NCBI GenBank assembly: GCA_965116625.1
Contig: OZ220717.1
Span: 3,782,001 to 3,846,000, forward strand
Origin: VXNE01 sp965116625
Lineage (GTDB): Bacteria > Pseudomonadota > Gammaproteobacteria > Pseudomonadales > Azotimanducaceae
Length of the DNA stretch: 64,000 nt
Direction of reading: 5' to 3'
Numbering within the stretch: position 1 is the stretch's first letter; every line of letters starts with the position of its first letter. The notes under the pieces are model-generated. The model saw only the letters and a program-made list of their open reading frames with translations. It was not told the origin of the DNA and ran no database searches. The position numbers and the translations under genes were made by a program. Positions 1 to 8,744 of the stretch are shown piece by piece.

Positions 1-1021
1 GGGACGCATAGGCCGCGGCGAGTACATCGCCCTGCTGGGTGCGGGTCGGCATGCCCGTCGAAGGCCCCACCCGCTGGATGTCGAACAGGACCGCCGGGAT
101 CTCGGCGAAGTATGCGAGGCCAAGAAACTCCGACATGAGCGACAGGCCGGGCCCGCTGGTGGCGGTGAAGGCACGCGCCCCGTTCCAGGCGGCGCCGATC
201 ACGATGCCGATCGCCGCCATCTCGTCTTCCGCCTGAATGACGGCGAACTTGTGCTGGCCGGTCTCCTTGTCCACGCGTAGCCGCGCGGCGTGCTTCTCGA
301 ACGCTTCCGCCATCGACGTGGACGGGGTGATCGGGTACCAGGCGCAGATCGTGGCGCCCGCGTAGATCGCTCCCAGTGCGCCGGCCTCGTTGCCGTCGAT
401 CATGATCCTGTCGCCGATGGCGTCGGAACGACGCGCCTGAATCGGCAGGGGACACTCGAGGTATTCGCGGGCGTAGTCGCGGCCGATTTCAAGCGCCCGG
501 ATGTTCGGGCCGATGAGTTCGTCCTTGCCCCGGTACTGCGTCGAGACCATCCCCGTGATCACGTCGAAGTCGATGTTCAACAGCGCCGCCAGAGCGCCCA
601 CGTAGACGATGTTCTTGAACAGTTTGCGTTGCCTGGGATCGGTGTACTCGGACACCACCAGCTTGGCGATCGGCACGCCGATGTGGTTGACGTCGGGCCG
701 GTTCAGCCGCGGGTCGAGACCGCCGGAGTTGTCGTACAGCAGGTATCCCCCCGGCACGATGACGGCGACATCCTCTTCAAAGGTCTCCGCGTTCATGGCG
801 ACCATGAGGTCAACGCCCTGGCGGCGGCCGTGATAGCCCCGCCCGGAAGCGCGCACTTCGAACCAGGTCGGCAACCCCTCGATGTTCGAAGGGAAGATGT
901 TGTGCGTGGAGATGGGCACGCCCATGCGGAACAGCGCCTTCGCGAACATGCCGTTGGCGCTGGCGGACCCCGAGCCGTTGACGTTGGCGAAGCGAATGAC
1001 GAAGTCGTTGTAGGTTGTCAT
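1..1021 (-). CDS. 2-oxoacid:acceptor oxidoreductase alpha subunit (fused gamma-alpha, KorA type), 3' part missing
   Basis: Thiamine-diphosphate 2-oxoacid:ferredoxin oxidoreductase subunit, which oxidises a 2-oxoacid (2-oxoglutarate or pyruvate class) to acyl-CoA and passes electrons to ferredoxin. Reading in from 1021, about 190 residues form the gamma (CoA-side) domain with GRGYHGRRQG and IVPGGYLLYDN. The alpha domain follows, with the family motifs YPITPSTS, QAEDEMAAIGI and TATSGPGLSLMSE. About 340 residues are present and the gene runs off the left edge; the beta subunit would be expected just beyond. The ATG at 1021 has an AAGGA ribosome site and overlaps the stop of the upstream flavoprotein gene (ATGA), so the two are coupled. 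The exact substrate cannot be told from this fragment. Confidence 0.85.
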   Translation of the reverse strand, partial: MTTYNDFVIRFANVNGSGSASANGMFAKALFRMGVPISTHNIFPSNIEGLPTWFEVRASGRGYHGRRQGVDLMVAMNAETFEEDVAVIVPGGYLLYDNSGGLDPRLNRPDVNHIGVPIAKLVVSEYTDPRQRKLFKNIVYVGALAALLNIDFDVITGMVSTQYRGKDELIGPNIRALEIGRDYAREYLECPLPIQARRSDAIGDRIMIDGNEAGALGAIYAGATICAWYPITPSTSMAEAFEKHAARLRVDKETGQHKFAVIQAEDEMAAIGIVIGAAWNGARAFTATSGPGLSLMSEFLGLAYFAEIPAVLFDIQRVGPSTGMPTRTQQGDVLAAAYAS

Positions 1022-2811
1022 TCGGGTCCTTCGGGATACGTACCCAACTGGGGAACGTGGATCACGGATTTCTGCATGTCCCACGCGGCAGTCGGGCAAC
1101 GCTCCGCGCACAGTCCGCAGTGCAGGCAGACGTCCTCGTCCTTCACCATCACGCGGCCCGTGCCGAGTTCACCGGACACGTAAAGGTCCTGCGCGAGGTT
1201 CTCGGCGGGCGCCATGAGACGGCTCCGGAGGTCTTCCTCCTCGCCGTTTTCGGTGAACGTGATGCAGTCCATCGGGCAGATGTCGACGCAGGCGTCGCAT
1301 TCGATGCACAGGCTGTCGGTAAACACGGTCTGGATATCGCAGTTGAGGCAGCGCTGCGCTTCCTTCAGACCCAGGGCGCGGTCAAAGCCTAATTCCACCT
1401 CGACCTTGATGTTCTGGAGCGCCTTGGACAGGTTCGCATGGGGAACGATGAAACGTTTCGCCGGATCGTGCTCGGCGTCGTAACTCCATTCGTGGACGCC
1501 CATTCTCTGGCTGATGAGGTTGAGACCTTCGGGCGGACGGTCTTTCCGGACATCCTTGCCCTGGCACAGCAGGTGGATCGAGATCGCAGCCTGGTGCGCG
1601 TGGGCCGAGGCCCAGATGATGTTCTCCGGACCGAACGCCGAGTCGCCGCCGAAGAATACCTTCGGGTGGGTGGTCTGGAAGGTCACCTCGTCGAGCACCG
1701 GGCAGTCCCACTTGTCGAACTCGATGCCGATGTCCCGTTCGATCCACGGGCAGTGGTTCTCCTGCCCGATGGCCATGAGGATGTGGTCGCACTCCATGTA
1801 GACGTCCGGTTCGCCGGTCGGCACGTAGTTCAGGCGCCCGTTTTCGTCCTCTACCGGTTTGACGCACTCGAACACCACGCCCTTCAGCTTCCCGTTGTCG
1901 TGCACGAACTCCTTCGGCGGCCGGTTGTTGACGATGGGGATGTTCTCGTCCATGGCCTCCTCCTTCTCCCAGTCGGAGGCCTTCATGACATGGAACGCCG
2001 ACCGCACGACCACCGTCACGGACTCAGCGCCGATGCGCTTGGAAGTCCGGCAGCAGTCCATGGCCGTATTGCCGCCGCCCATTACGATCACCTTGCCCGA
2101 GATCGAGTCGATGTGGCCGAAGGCGACGCTCGAGAGCCAGTCGATGCCGATGGATATGTGCGCGTCCGACTCCTGGCGCCCGGGCAAGTCGAGATCGCGG
2201 CCGCGGGGGGCGCCGGTGCCGACGAAATACGCGTCGTAACCCATGTCGAGCATCTCCTTCATGCTCGAGATCTCGTAGTTGAAGCGGGCGTTGACGCCCA
2301 TGTCCAGGATCAGTTCGACCTCTTCCTCCAACACCTCGGCGGGCAGGCGGAAGGCGGGAATCTGGCTGCGCATCATGCCGCCGCCGGCGGGGTCGCGGTC
2401 GAACATGTCGATTTCGTATCCCAGCGGCAGGAGGTCGCGGGCCACGGCGAGCGAGGCGGGACCCGCCCCCAGGAGCGCTATGCGCTTGCCGTTTTTTTGC
2501 TTCGGCACGGGCGGCAGGTACGGGCGGATGTCACCCTTGTGGTCTGCGGCGACGCGCTTCAGGCGGCAGATCGCAACCGGCTTCTCTTCGGTCCGCACCC
2601 GGCGGCACACCGGCTCGCACGGCCGGTCGCACGTGCGTCCGAGGATGCCCGGGAACACGTTGGACTCCCAGTTGACCATGTACGCCTCGGTGTAGCGTTC
2701 CTGGGCAATCAGGCGGATGTACTCCGGCACCGGGGTGTGCGACGGGCATCCCCACTGGCAGTCGACCACCTTGTGGAAGTAGTCCGGATTACCGATATCG
2801 GTGACTTTCAT
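1018..2811 (-). CDS. GltD-like FAD/NAD(P) oxidoreductase with N- and C-terminal 4Fe-4S domains
   Basis: 597-residue electron-transfer flavoprotein, probably moving electrons between NAD(P)H and the ferredoxin-linked 2-oxoacid oxidoreductase encoded next. N-terminal cysteines (DCQWGC near 17-22, CDRPCEPVC near 61-69) match the Fer4_20 domain of glutamate synthase small subunits. An FAD motif GAGPAS lies near 108 and a second nucleotide site GGGNTAMD near 236. Two 4Fe-4S motifs close the protein: CIECDACVDICP at 502 and CLHCGLCAERCP at 562. The frame stays open upstream to 3084, but homology to the family begins at the ATG at 2811. It ends in an ATGA overlap with the alpha-subunit gene. The role is inferred from domains and context. 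Confidence 0.82.
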   Translation of the reverse strand: MKVTDIGNPDYFHKVVDCQWGCPSHTPVPEYIRLIAQERYTEAYMVNWESNVFPGILGRTCDRPCEPVCRRVRTEEKPVAICRLKRVAADHKGDIRPYLPPVPKQKNGKRIALLGAGPASLAVARDLLPLGYEIDMFDRDPAGGGMMRSQIPAFRLPAEVLEEEVELILDMGVNARFNYEISSMKEMLDMGYDAYFVGTGAPRGRDLDLPGRQESDAHISIGIDWLSSVAFGHIDSISGKVIVMGGGNTAMDCCRTSKRIGAESVTVVVRSAFHVMKASDWEKEEAMDENIPIVNNRPPKEFVHDNGKLKGVVFECVKPVEDENGRLNYVPTGEPDVYMECDHILMAIGQENHCPWIERDIGIEFDKWDCPVLDEVTFQTTHPKVFFGGDSAFGPENIIWASAHAHQAAISIHLLCQGKDVRKDRPPEGLNLISQRMGVHEWSYDAEHDPAKRFIVPHANLSKALQNIKVEVELGFDRALGLKEAQRCLNCDIQTVFTDSLCIECDACVDICPMDCITFTENGEEEDLRSRLMAPAENLAQDLYVSGELGTGRVMVKDEDVCLHCGLCAERCPTAAWDMQKSVIHVPQLGTYPEGPE

Positions 2812-2838
2812 TCGAGTTTGACCGGGAGAGGCCGTAAG

Positions 2839-2877
2839 CGCCGGTTCTTTCGGGAAGTTTCCAGGCAGGAACCGGCG
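2839..2877. promoter_or_regulatory. 9-bp inverted repeat in the mfd / flavoprotein divergent region
   Basis: CGCCGGTTC at 2839-2847 and GAACCGGCG at 2869-2877 are perfect inverted copies 21 bases apart. On the minus strand a TAGAAT -10-like hexamer (2884-2879) lies directly upstream, so the repeat would overlap the start of the flavoprotein transcript. It could be an operator or a 5' leader hairpin. The rest of 2812-3030 holds only the mfd promoter. Confidence 0.4.
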
Positions 2878-2971
2878 TATTCTAGCTTTTGGCGAGCGTC
2901 GCTTCCAGACAAGCCGCCGCGCGCCATTCCCGGCCAAGATCGCCCCGAACCACAAATCGCGCAATTCGAGT

Positions 2972-2999
2972 TTGGGACACGAACCGCAGCGGCTAGAAT
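2972..2999 (+). promoter_or_regulatory. candidate sigma-70 promoter of mfd
   Basis: TTGGGA at 2972-2977, a 16-base spacer, then TAGAAT at 2994-2999, about 30 bases before the mfd start. Seen by eye only. Confidence 0.45.
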
Positions 3000-3030
3000 A
3001 AGCGCCCGACCTCGCCCTAGCCCTAGCCCC

Positions 3031-6000
3031 ATGGACCCGGCGCACATCGACGTTCCCCCGCCGCGTGCGGCACACAACTGGCAACGCCTCTTCGGCAGCG
3101 GACCGAGCCTGGCCGTGTCACGCCTCGTCGCCCGGTCGGACCGCTTCGTCCTGTACGTCACGCGCGACACCGAGGACGCCGTTCGCGTGCGGCGGGAAAT
3201 CGGATTCTTCGCCGGCGGCGCCACCGAGCCGCTTGCCTTCCCCGACTGGGAAACACTGCCTTACGACAACTTCTCGCCGCACCAGGACATCGTCTCGGAA
3301 CGGCTCGCGACGCTCTATGCCCTGCCCCGAACGCAGCGCGGCGTGCTGGTGGCGCCGGTGCAGACACTGATGCAGCGGCTGCCGCCGACGGCATTCATCG
3401 AGGCCCAGTCGCTCGTGCTCGAGACCGGAACGCATTTCTCCATGGAGACCCAGCGCATCCACCTGCAGCGCGCCGGGTATCGCAATGTCGGTACTGTCGC
3501 CGAACGCGGCGAGTACGCCGTGCGCGGTTCGCTGATGGACATCTTCCCCATGGGCTCCGAACTGCCGCTCAGGATCGACCTCGACGACGACGAGATCGAT
3601 AGCTTGAGGACATTCGATCCGGATACGCAACGCACCGTCGAGCGCATAGACGCGGTAAGAATCCTGCCCGCCAAGGAGATTCCCCTCGACGCACGGGGGA
3701 TCAGCCGGTTCCGGGAACGCTGGCACCACACCTTCGATGTGGACGTACGCCGCTGCCAGGTGTACCAGGACGTGAGCGATGGCATTGCGCACCCGGGCGT
3801 GGAGTGCTACCTGCCGTTTTTCTTCGAGAGCACGGCGACCCTGTTCGACTACCTGCCGGAGTCGACGGCGATCGTGATCGACGACGGCTGCGTCGAGAGC
3901 GCCGAACGTTTCGTCGGCAGCCTGGACCGCCGCTACGAGTCGCTTCGCCACGACATCGAGCGGCCCTTGCCGGAGCCGGCGGCGCTGTACCTCTCGAAGG
4001 AAGAACTGCTTGCCGCGCTGGCCCCCTATCCGAGGATCCGGGTCGACCCCGAGGGCAGTCGGCCCCGGCATGCCGTCGACTTCGGTGGCGGCCGGCTTCC
4101 CGACGTGATGGCAAGCCAGCGCGGACGCGACGAAGCGCGTAATCTGCGCCAGTTCATCGACACCGCACAATGCCCGGTGCTGCTGACCGCCGAAACGCCC
4201 GGGCGACGTCAGCACCTCGCGGAATTCCTCGCACGCGCGGGCATCCGCGCGATGGAGGTGGATGGCTTCAAGGCGTTCGTCGATCGCGGCGCCCCGCTCG
4301 CACTCACGGTCGCGGACATCGACCGTGGCCTGCGCCTGCCCGACTTCGCGCTCGTCACCGAAACGGAGATCTTCGGCCACCGCGCCGACGGCCCCGCCGC
4401 GCGTACGGCGCCGACCCTCGATCCCGAACTCGTTGTCCGCAACCTGACCGAGCTCACCATCGGCGCGCCCGTGGTGCATGCCGACCACGGCGTCGGCCGG
4501 TACCGGGGGCTCATGACCCTCGAGATAGACGGCTATGCGCAGGAGTTCGTCGCCATCGACTATGCCGAGGAGAGCCGCCTGTACGTCCCCGTCACGTCCC
4601 TGCACCTGATTTCCCGCTATGCCGGCGCAGACAGCGAGAATGCGCCCCTGCACCGCCTCGGCTCGGATCAATGGGACAAGGCGAAACGGCGTGCTGCCAA
4701 AAAGGTCTACGACGTGGCCGCCGAACTGCTCGACATATACGCCCGCCGGGAATCGCGGCCAGGCACCGTATTCGGCGCCCCGGACGACGACTACTACCGC
4801 TTCTGCGAGCAGTTTCCGTTCGAGGCGACGCCCGACCAGCAGCAGGCCATCGACGCGGTGCTGGCCGACCTCCAGTCCGAAACGCCCACCGACCGCCTGA
4901 TCTGCGGAGACGTCGGCTTCGGCAAGACCGAAGTCGCCATGCGCGCCGCGTTCATCGCTTTGCAGTCAGGCAAGCAGGTCGCCGTGCTGGCGCCCACGAC
5001 ACTGCTCGCCCAGCAGCACTACGAGACGTTTCGCGACCGATTCGCCGATTGGCCGGCCGAAATCGAAGTCATCTCCCGCCTGCGCACCGACGGCGAGGCC
5101 CACGACATCCGCAAACGGCTTGCCAGCGGCGCCGTCGACATCGCCATCGGCACCCACCGCCTGCTCGCCTCCGGCATCGAGTTCTCGGACCTCGGTCTGG
5201 TTGTCATCGACGAGGAGCACCGATTCGGGGTGCGCCAGAAAGAACGCTTGCGGGAACTCCGCGCCGAGGTCGATGTCCTCGCGCTCACAGCCACGCCGAT
5301 ACCCAGGACGCTCAACATGGCGATCAGCGGCATGCGGGAGATGTCCATCATCGCCACGCCGCCAGCCAGGCGACTGTCCATCAAGACCTTCGTCATGCCC
5401 CGCCGCGACCATATCCTGCGAGAGGCCATTGACCGGGAACTCGCCCGGGGCGGCCAGGTCTTCTACCTGCATAACCGCGTCGAGACCATCGAGCGCGCCG
5501 CCGAGCATGTCGCCGAACTCGCTCCCAACGCACGTATCGGCGTCGGACACGGCAAGATGCCGAAGCGCGCGCTCGAACACGTCATGGCCGACTTCTACCA
5601 CCGGCGCTGCAACCTTCTGGTCTGCACCACGATCATCGAGAACGGAATCGACATCCCCAACGCCAACACGATCATCGTCGATCGCGCCGACCGGCTCGGG
5701 CTGGCGCAGCTTCACCAGTTGCGGGGCCGCGTCGGCCGTTCCCACCGCCAGGCCTACGCCTACCTGCTCACCCCCGATCCGCGGGCGATCACCCCGGATG
5801 CGCGCAAGCGCCTGGAAGCCATCGTCGCCGCCGGCGAACTGGGGGTGGGGTTCACCCTTGCAACGCACGACCTCGAGATCCGGGGCGCCGGGGAACTGTT
5901 GGGCGAGGACCAGTCGGGACAGATCGAGAGCATCGGTTTTTCGCTCTACATGGAGCTTCTCGAACGCGCCGTCGCCGCGATTCGCGCGGGCGTGGCGGCG

Positions 6001-6492
6001 CCCGACCTCGATCAGCCGATGCCGAAAAACCGGGAAGTGAATCTCCATGTGCCCACCCTGATCCCGGACTCGTACCTGCCGGATGTGCATATGCGCCTGA
6101 TCCTCTACAAGCGCATCGCGGGTGCCGAGAGCCCCGATGTCCTCGACGATCTGAAGGCGGAGATGTTCGACCGTTTCGGACCCCTGCCCCCGCCGGCCCG
6201 GAACCTGTTCCGCACCACGGAACTGAAACTGCTGAGCGAACACTTGGGGATTGACCGCATCGATGTCGGACCCCTCGCCGGCCGCGTCGTGTTCAGCACG
6301 CATACCCGGGTCGACCCCACCCGCGTCGTTCAACTGATCCAGGGCGACCCCGCCACCTATCGACTGCGGGACGCGACCCGGCTTTCGTTCACCACCGCGC
6401 TGAGTCACGCCGAGGCACGATTCGAATTCGTCGAACAACTGCTCGCGCAGCTCGCCCCGGACGACCGTTCACGCATGGCGGCCACCGCATGA
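3031..6492 (+). CDS. mfd: transcription-repair coupling factor Mfd
   Basis: 1153-residue ATP-dependent translocase that removes RNA polymerase stalled at DNA lesions and recruits UvrA; E. coli Mfd has 1148 residues. The UvrB-like N-terminus has FPDWETLPYDNFSPH. The RNA polymerase-interacting domain starts near 481 (VHADHGVGRYRG). Helicase motifs are GDVGFGKT near 626-633 and DEEH near 727-730, and the end is a TRCF C-terminal domain. The frame is open for 531 codons upstream, but that stretch is antisense to the flavoprotein gene and the family starts at the ATG at 3031. The stop overlaps the csiV start as ATGA. Confidence 0.97.
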   Translation: MDPAHIDVPPPRAAHNWQRLFGSGPSLAVSRLVARSDRFVLYVTRDTEDAVRVRREIGFFAGGATEPLAFPDWETLPYDNFSPHQDIVSERLATLYALPRTQRGVLVAPVQTLMQRLPPTAFIEAQSLVLETGTHFSMETQRIHLQRAGYRNVGTVAERGEYAVRGSLMDIFPMGSELPLRIDLDDDEIDSLRTFDPDTQRTVERIDAVRILPAKEIPLDARGISRFRERWHHTFDVDVRRCQVYQDVSDGIAHPGVECYLPFFFESTATLFDYLPESTAIVIDDGCVESAERFVGSLDRRYESLRHDIERPLPEPAALYLSKEELLAALAPYPRIRVDPEGSRPRHAVDFGGGRLPDVMASQRGRDEARNLRQFIDTAQCPVLLTAETPGRRQHLAEFLARAGIRAMEVDGFKAFVDRGAPLALTVADIDRGLRLPDFALVTETEIFGHRADGPAARTAPTLDPELVVRNLTELTIGAPVVHADHGVGRYRGLMTLEIDGYAQEFVAIDYAEESRLYVPVTSLHLISRYAGADSENAPLHRLGSDQWDKAKRRAAKKVYDVAAELLDIYARRESRPGTVFGAPDDDYYRFCEQFPFEATPDQQQAIDAVLADLQSETPTDRLICGDVGFGKTEVAMRAAFIALQSGKQVAVLAPTTLLAQQHYETFRDRFADWPAEIEVISRLRTDGEAHDIRKRLASGAVDIAIGTHRLLASGIEFSDLGLVVIDEEHRFGVRQKERLRELRAEVDVLALTATPIPRTLNMAISGMREMSIIATPPARRLSIKTFVMPRRDHILREAIDRELARGGQVFYLHNRVETIERAAEHVAELAPNARIGVGHGKMPKRALEHVMADFYHRRCNLLVCTTIIENGIDIPNANTIIVDRADRLGLAQLHQLRGRVGRSHRQAYAYLLTPDPRAITPDARKRLEAIVAAGELGVGFTLATHDLEIRGAGELLGEDQSGQIESIGFSLYMELLERAVAAIRAGVAAPDLDQPMPKNREVNLHVPTLIPDSYLPDVHMRLILYKRIAGAESPDVLDDLKAEMFDRFGPLPPPARNLFRTTELKLLSEHLGIDRIDVGPLAGRVVFSTHTRVDPTRVVQLIQGDPATYRLRDATRLSFTTALSHAEARFEFVEQLLAQLAPDDRSRMAATA

Positions 6493-7463
6493 GCCGAGTC
6501 GCCGCCCACTTCCTTGCGATGGCGTTCGCCTCCGCCACGCTCGCGGACATCGAGGAATACCTCGAGCACGACTGGTACTACGTCGAGACCCTGTTCTTCC
6601 GTCACGCGGCGCCTCCGGACGACGAGGACTTCTCGCGGCAGGGAACGCCGCAGCATCCACTGCGCGTCGCGGCGCTGGAGCCGGCACCGCCGGAGTACCT
6701 CGAGCGTATCGCCGCCGTGCCACCCGAACCCCTCGACTTTCCGCGGCTGGCACAGTTCGACTGCATCGCGCCAATCCCGGCGCCATGGATGCGCGACGAG
6801 GCCGAGTTGGCGCCACGACCGGATCCCCCAGGAGAACAGGAAGACGAAATCCCGGCAGAAGTGACCGTGGCGCCCATCCCCACGGGGCCGCCCGCGCCCA
6901 CGCCGGAACAGCTTGCGCGCTGGGCCCTGGACGAGTTCGAGGACGGGCTGATGCGCGCGGGATGGCGATGGCAATACGACGGCCTCTCCCTGAGGACGGC
7001 AGCGAATCGCATGCGGCGTTCCGGGGATTACGAGGTGCTTCACCACGGAAAGTGGCTGCAGGCGGTGCCTCCCCGCGACCGCGCCGAGCCGCTGCTGATC
7101 CAGGCCGGCGCGCAGATGCCGGACGCGACGTTCGAACTGGAAGGTTCCGTCAGCGTTACCCTCGGCAGGTACCTCCACTTCGCTGCAGAGCTATGGCTGC
7201 GGCAGGTTCCGCAGGACAGCCGATCTGCCCTATCGCCCGGAAGCGACGCCAGCACGCCGGGCAATGCTGGCGGTTCGATGATCGGCAACACCCGCCACGT
7301 GGTCCTGTCGGAGTCCCGCCGGATGCGCACCGGAGAATTTCACCACCTGGACCATCCCTGGCTCGGAGTCCTGGTTCACATCGAGCCGGCGGAAGCCCCG
7401 GACGCGTTGCTGGCGCGCCTGGAGTCGCTGCCTCACGGCCTGCCCGCAACGGGAAGCGACTGA
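6489..7463 (+). CDS. csiV: CsiV family peptidoglycan-binding protein
   Basis: 324 residues with an N-terminal export signal (residues 1-19). The CsiV family begins with a conserved beta strand after the signal (here WYYVETLFF) and ends with the block ESRRMRTGEFHHLDHP then GVLV, both present. In Vibrio CsiV is a periplasmic partner of peptidoglycan polymerase regulators; that role here is inferred from family. The middle (about 100-140) is Pro-rich and probably disordered. It overlaps mfd by four bases, and the mfd-csiV order is found in other gammaproteobacteria such as pseudomonads. Confidence 0.75.
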   Translation: MSRVAAHFLAMAFASATLADIEEYLEHDWYYVETLFFRHAAPPDDEDFSRQGTPQHPLRVAALEPAPPEYLERIAAVPPEPLDFPRLAQFDCIAPIPAPWMRDEAELAPRPDPPGEQEDEIPAEVTVAPIPTGPPAPTPEQLARWALDEFEDGLMRAGWRWQYDGLSLRTAANRMRRSGDYEVLHHGKWLQAVPPRDRAEPLLIQAGAQMPDATFELEGSVSVTLGRYLHFAAELWLRQVPQDSRSALSPGSDASTPGNAGGSMIGNTRHVVLSESRRMRTGEFHHLDHPWLGVLVHIEPAEAPDALLARLESLPHGLPATGSD

Positions 7464-7499
7464 CCGAGCCCTGGTCGCGCCTCGCGTCCCTGCCTGGCT

Positions 7500-8744
7500 T
7501 CAGTCGATGATCGCTTGCCGCACGGCGTTTTCGAAGTCGTAGATCGCGGGCCCGTAGGGTTGCTGCAGCATGATGACGCCAGCGATTTCCTCGGCCGGAT
7601 CGGACCAGGACACGGTGCCGAACGCGCCGCCCGAGCCGAATGCCCCGGCACCGCGCCGGCTGTCCGCCGCGATCGGATCAAGGATCACCCCGACGGCATA
7701 GCCGGCGCCCCTCCCGGGTCCTCCCTTCCTCCCGGCGAAGGGTAGATGGCCCACGTGGTCGCTGGTCATCATCGTGACGGTACGCGGGCTGAGCAGGCGA
7801 CGGCCGAAGAGTTCACCGCCGTTCAATAGCATCTGCTGGAAGTGGAGATAGTCCCTCGCCGTGCTCGAGAGGCCAACGGAGCCAGAGAAATAGGTCGTCT
7901 CGCCAAACCAGCCCGACATGTCGCGACCCTGGATGGCCACCCGCCGCGATGCCTTCGACGGCGGCAGGTTGTAGTGCGTGTCGTTCATCTCCAGCGGATC
8001 TAGAATCCGCGTCTGCACGAACTCGTTGAACGGCATCCCGGAGACGATCTCGATGATGCGGGCGACGACGTCAAGCCCGGTGGTGCCGCTGTAGGCCCGG
8101 CGAGACCCCGGCTGGAAATCCAGGGGTACCTCAGCGAGCGTGGGGACATAGCTGGCCAGCGTCCCGCGTGCTTCCTTGCCCCGCCCGCTGACGGCCGCTC
8201 CCAGGCCGCCACTCATGAGACCGGAGGTGTGCGTCAACAGGTGATGTATCGTGATCGGCGTCTTGGCGGGAACGAGCCGATGCTCCGGCGGGTTTCGGCG
8301 ATCGACCCTGAACGGACTGACGTCCTCGTCGGCCGGGTCCTTCAGCACCGCCACCTGCATGTCGGCCAATTCGGGAATGTAGTTCCCCACCGGGTCGCTC
8401 GGGCGAATGAGTCCCTCCTCGATCACCATCATCGCCGCGACGCCGAGAACGGCTTTCGTCGACGACATCATGATGAAGATTGCGTCCCGCGACATCGGGC
8501 GCCTGGCCTCGACGTCCATCAGGCCGTGGCCCTTGAAGTGAACCACCTTTCCCCTGCGCGCCAGGGCGGTCACCGCGCCCTGGATCTTGCCGGCATCGAT
8601 GTGCCGCTGCATCGCCGTGTCGATCCGTTGCAGCCGCTCGGTGGACATGCCGACCGATTCAGCCTCGGCGACGGGAATCTCGGTGCCGCAGACCGTGATT
8701 GCAAAGACCGCCCCGAGGGCCGCGGTGACTGCTCTAAGACGCAT
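7500..8744 (-). CDS. exported serine hydrolase, class C beta-lactamase / PBP fold
   Basis: 414 residues, start taken at 8744 because it opens a clear signal peptide (about 28 residues ending VAEA). The SxxK nucleophile motif is S94-S-T-K97, a YSG triad lies near 205 and a C-terminal GSGGAFG loop stands in for the third box. This fold covers class C beta-lactamases, DD-peptidases and esterases; many genomic members are esterases, so antibiotic resistance should not be assumed. It overlaps the end of the upstream sulP gene by 11 bases, so it is probably co-transcribed, and converges on csiV across 36 bases. Confidence 0.82.
   Translation of the reverse strand: MRLRAVTAALGAVFAITVCGTEIPVAEAESVGMSTERLQRIDTAMQRHIDAGKIQGAVTALARRGKVVHFKGHGLMDVEARRPMSRDAIFIMMSSTKAVLGVAAMMVIEEGLIRPSDPVGNYIPELADMQVAVLKDPADEDVSPFRVDRRNPPEHRLVPAKTPITIHHLLTHTSGLMSGGLGAAVSGRGKEARGTLASYVPTLAEVPLDFQPGSRRAYSGTTGLDVVARIIEIVSGMPFNEFVQTRILDPLEMNDTHYNLPPSKASRRVAIQGRDMSGWFGETTYFSGSVGLSSTARDYLHFQQMLLNGGELFGRRLLSPRTVTMMTSDHVGHLPFAGRKGGPGRGAGYAVGVILDPIAADSRRGAGAFGSGGAFGTVSWSDPAEEIAGVIMLQQPYGPAIYDFENAVRQAIID

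Noticed and set aside
1438..3030. Open frame of 531 codons continuous with mfd
   Set aside because: It is antisense to the GltD-like gene, and Mfd homology begins at 3031; long antisense frames are common in GC-rich DNA.
7500..8744. Antibiotic-resistance beta-lactamase
   Set aside because: Only the general SxxK fold is shown; the YSG and GGAFG boxes fit esterases and peptidases of the same fold as well.
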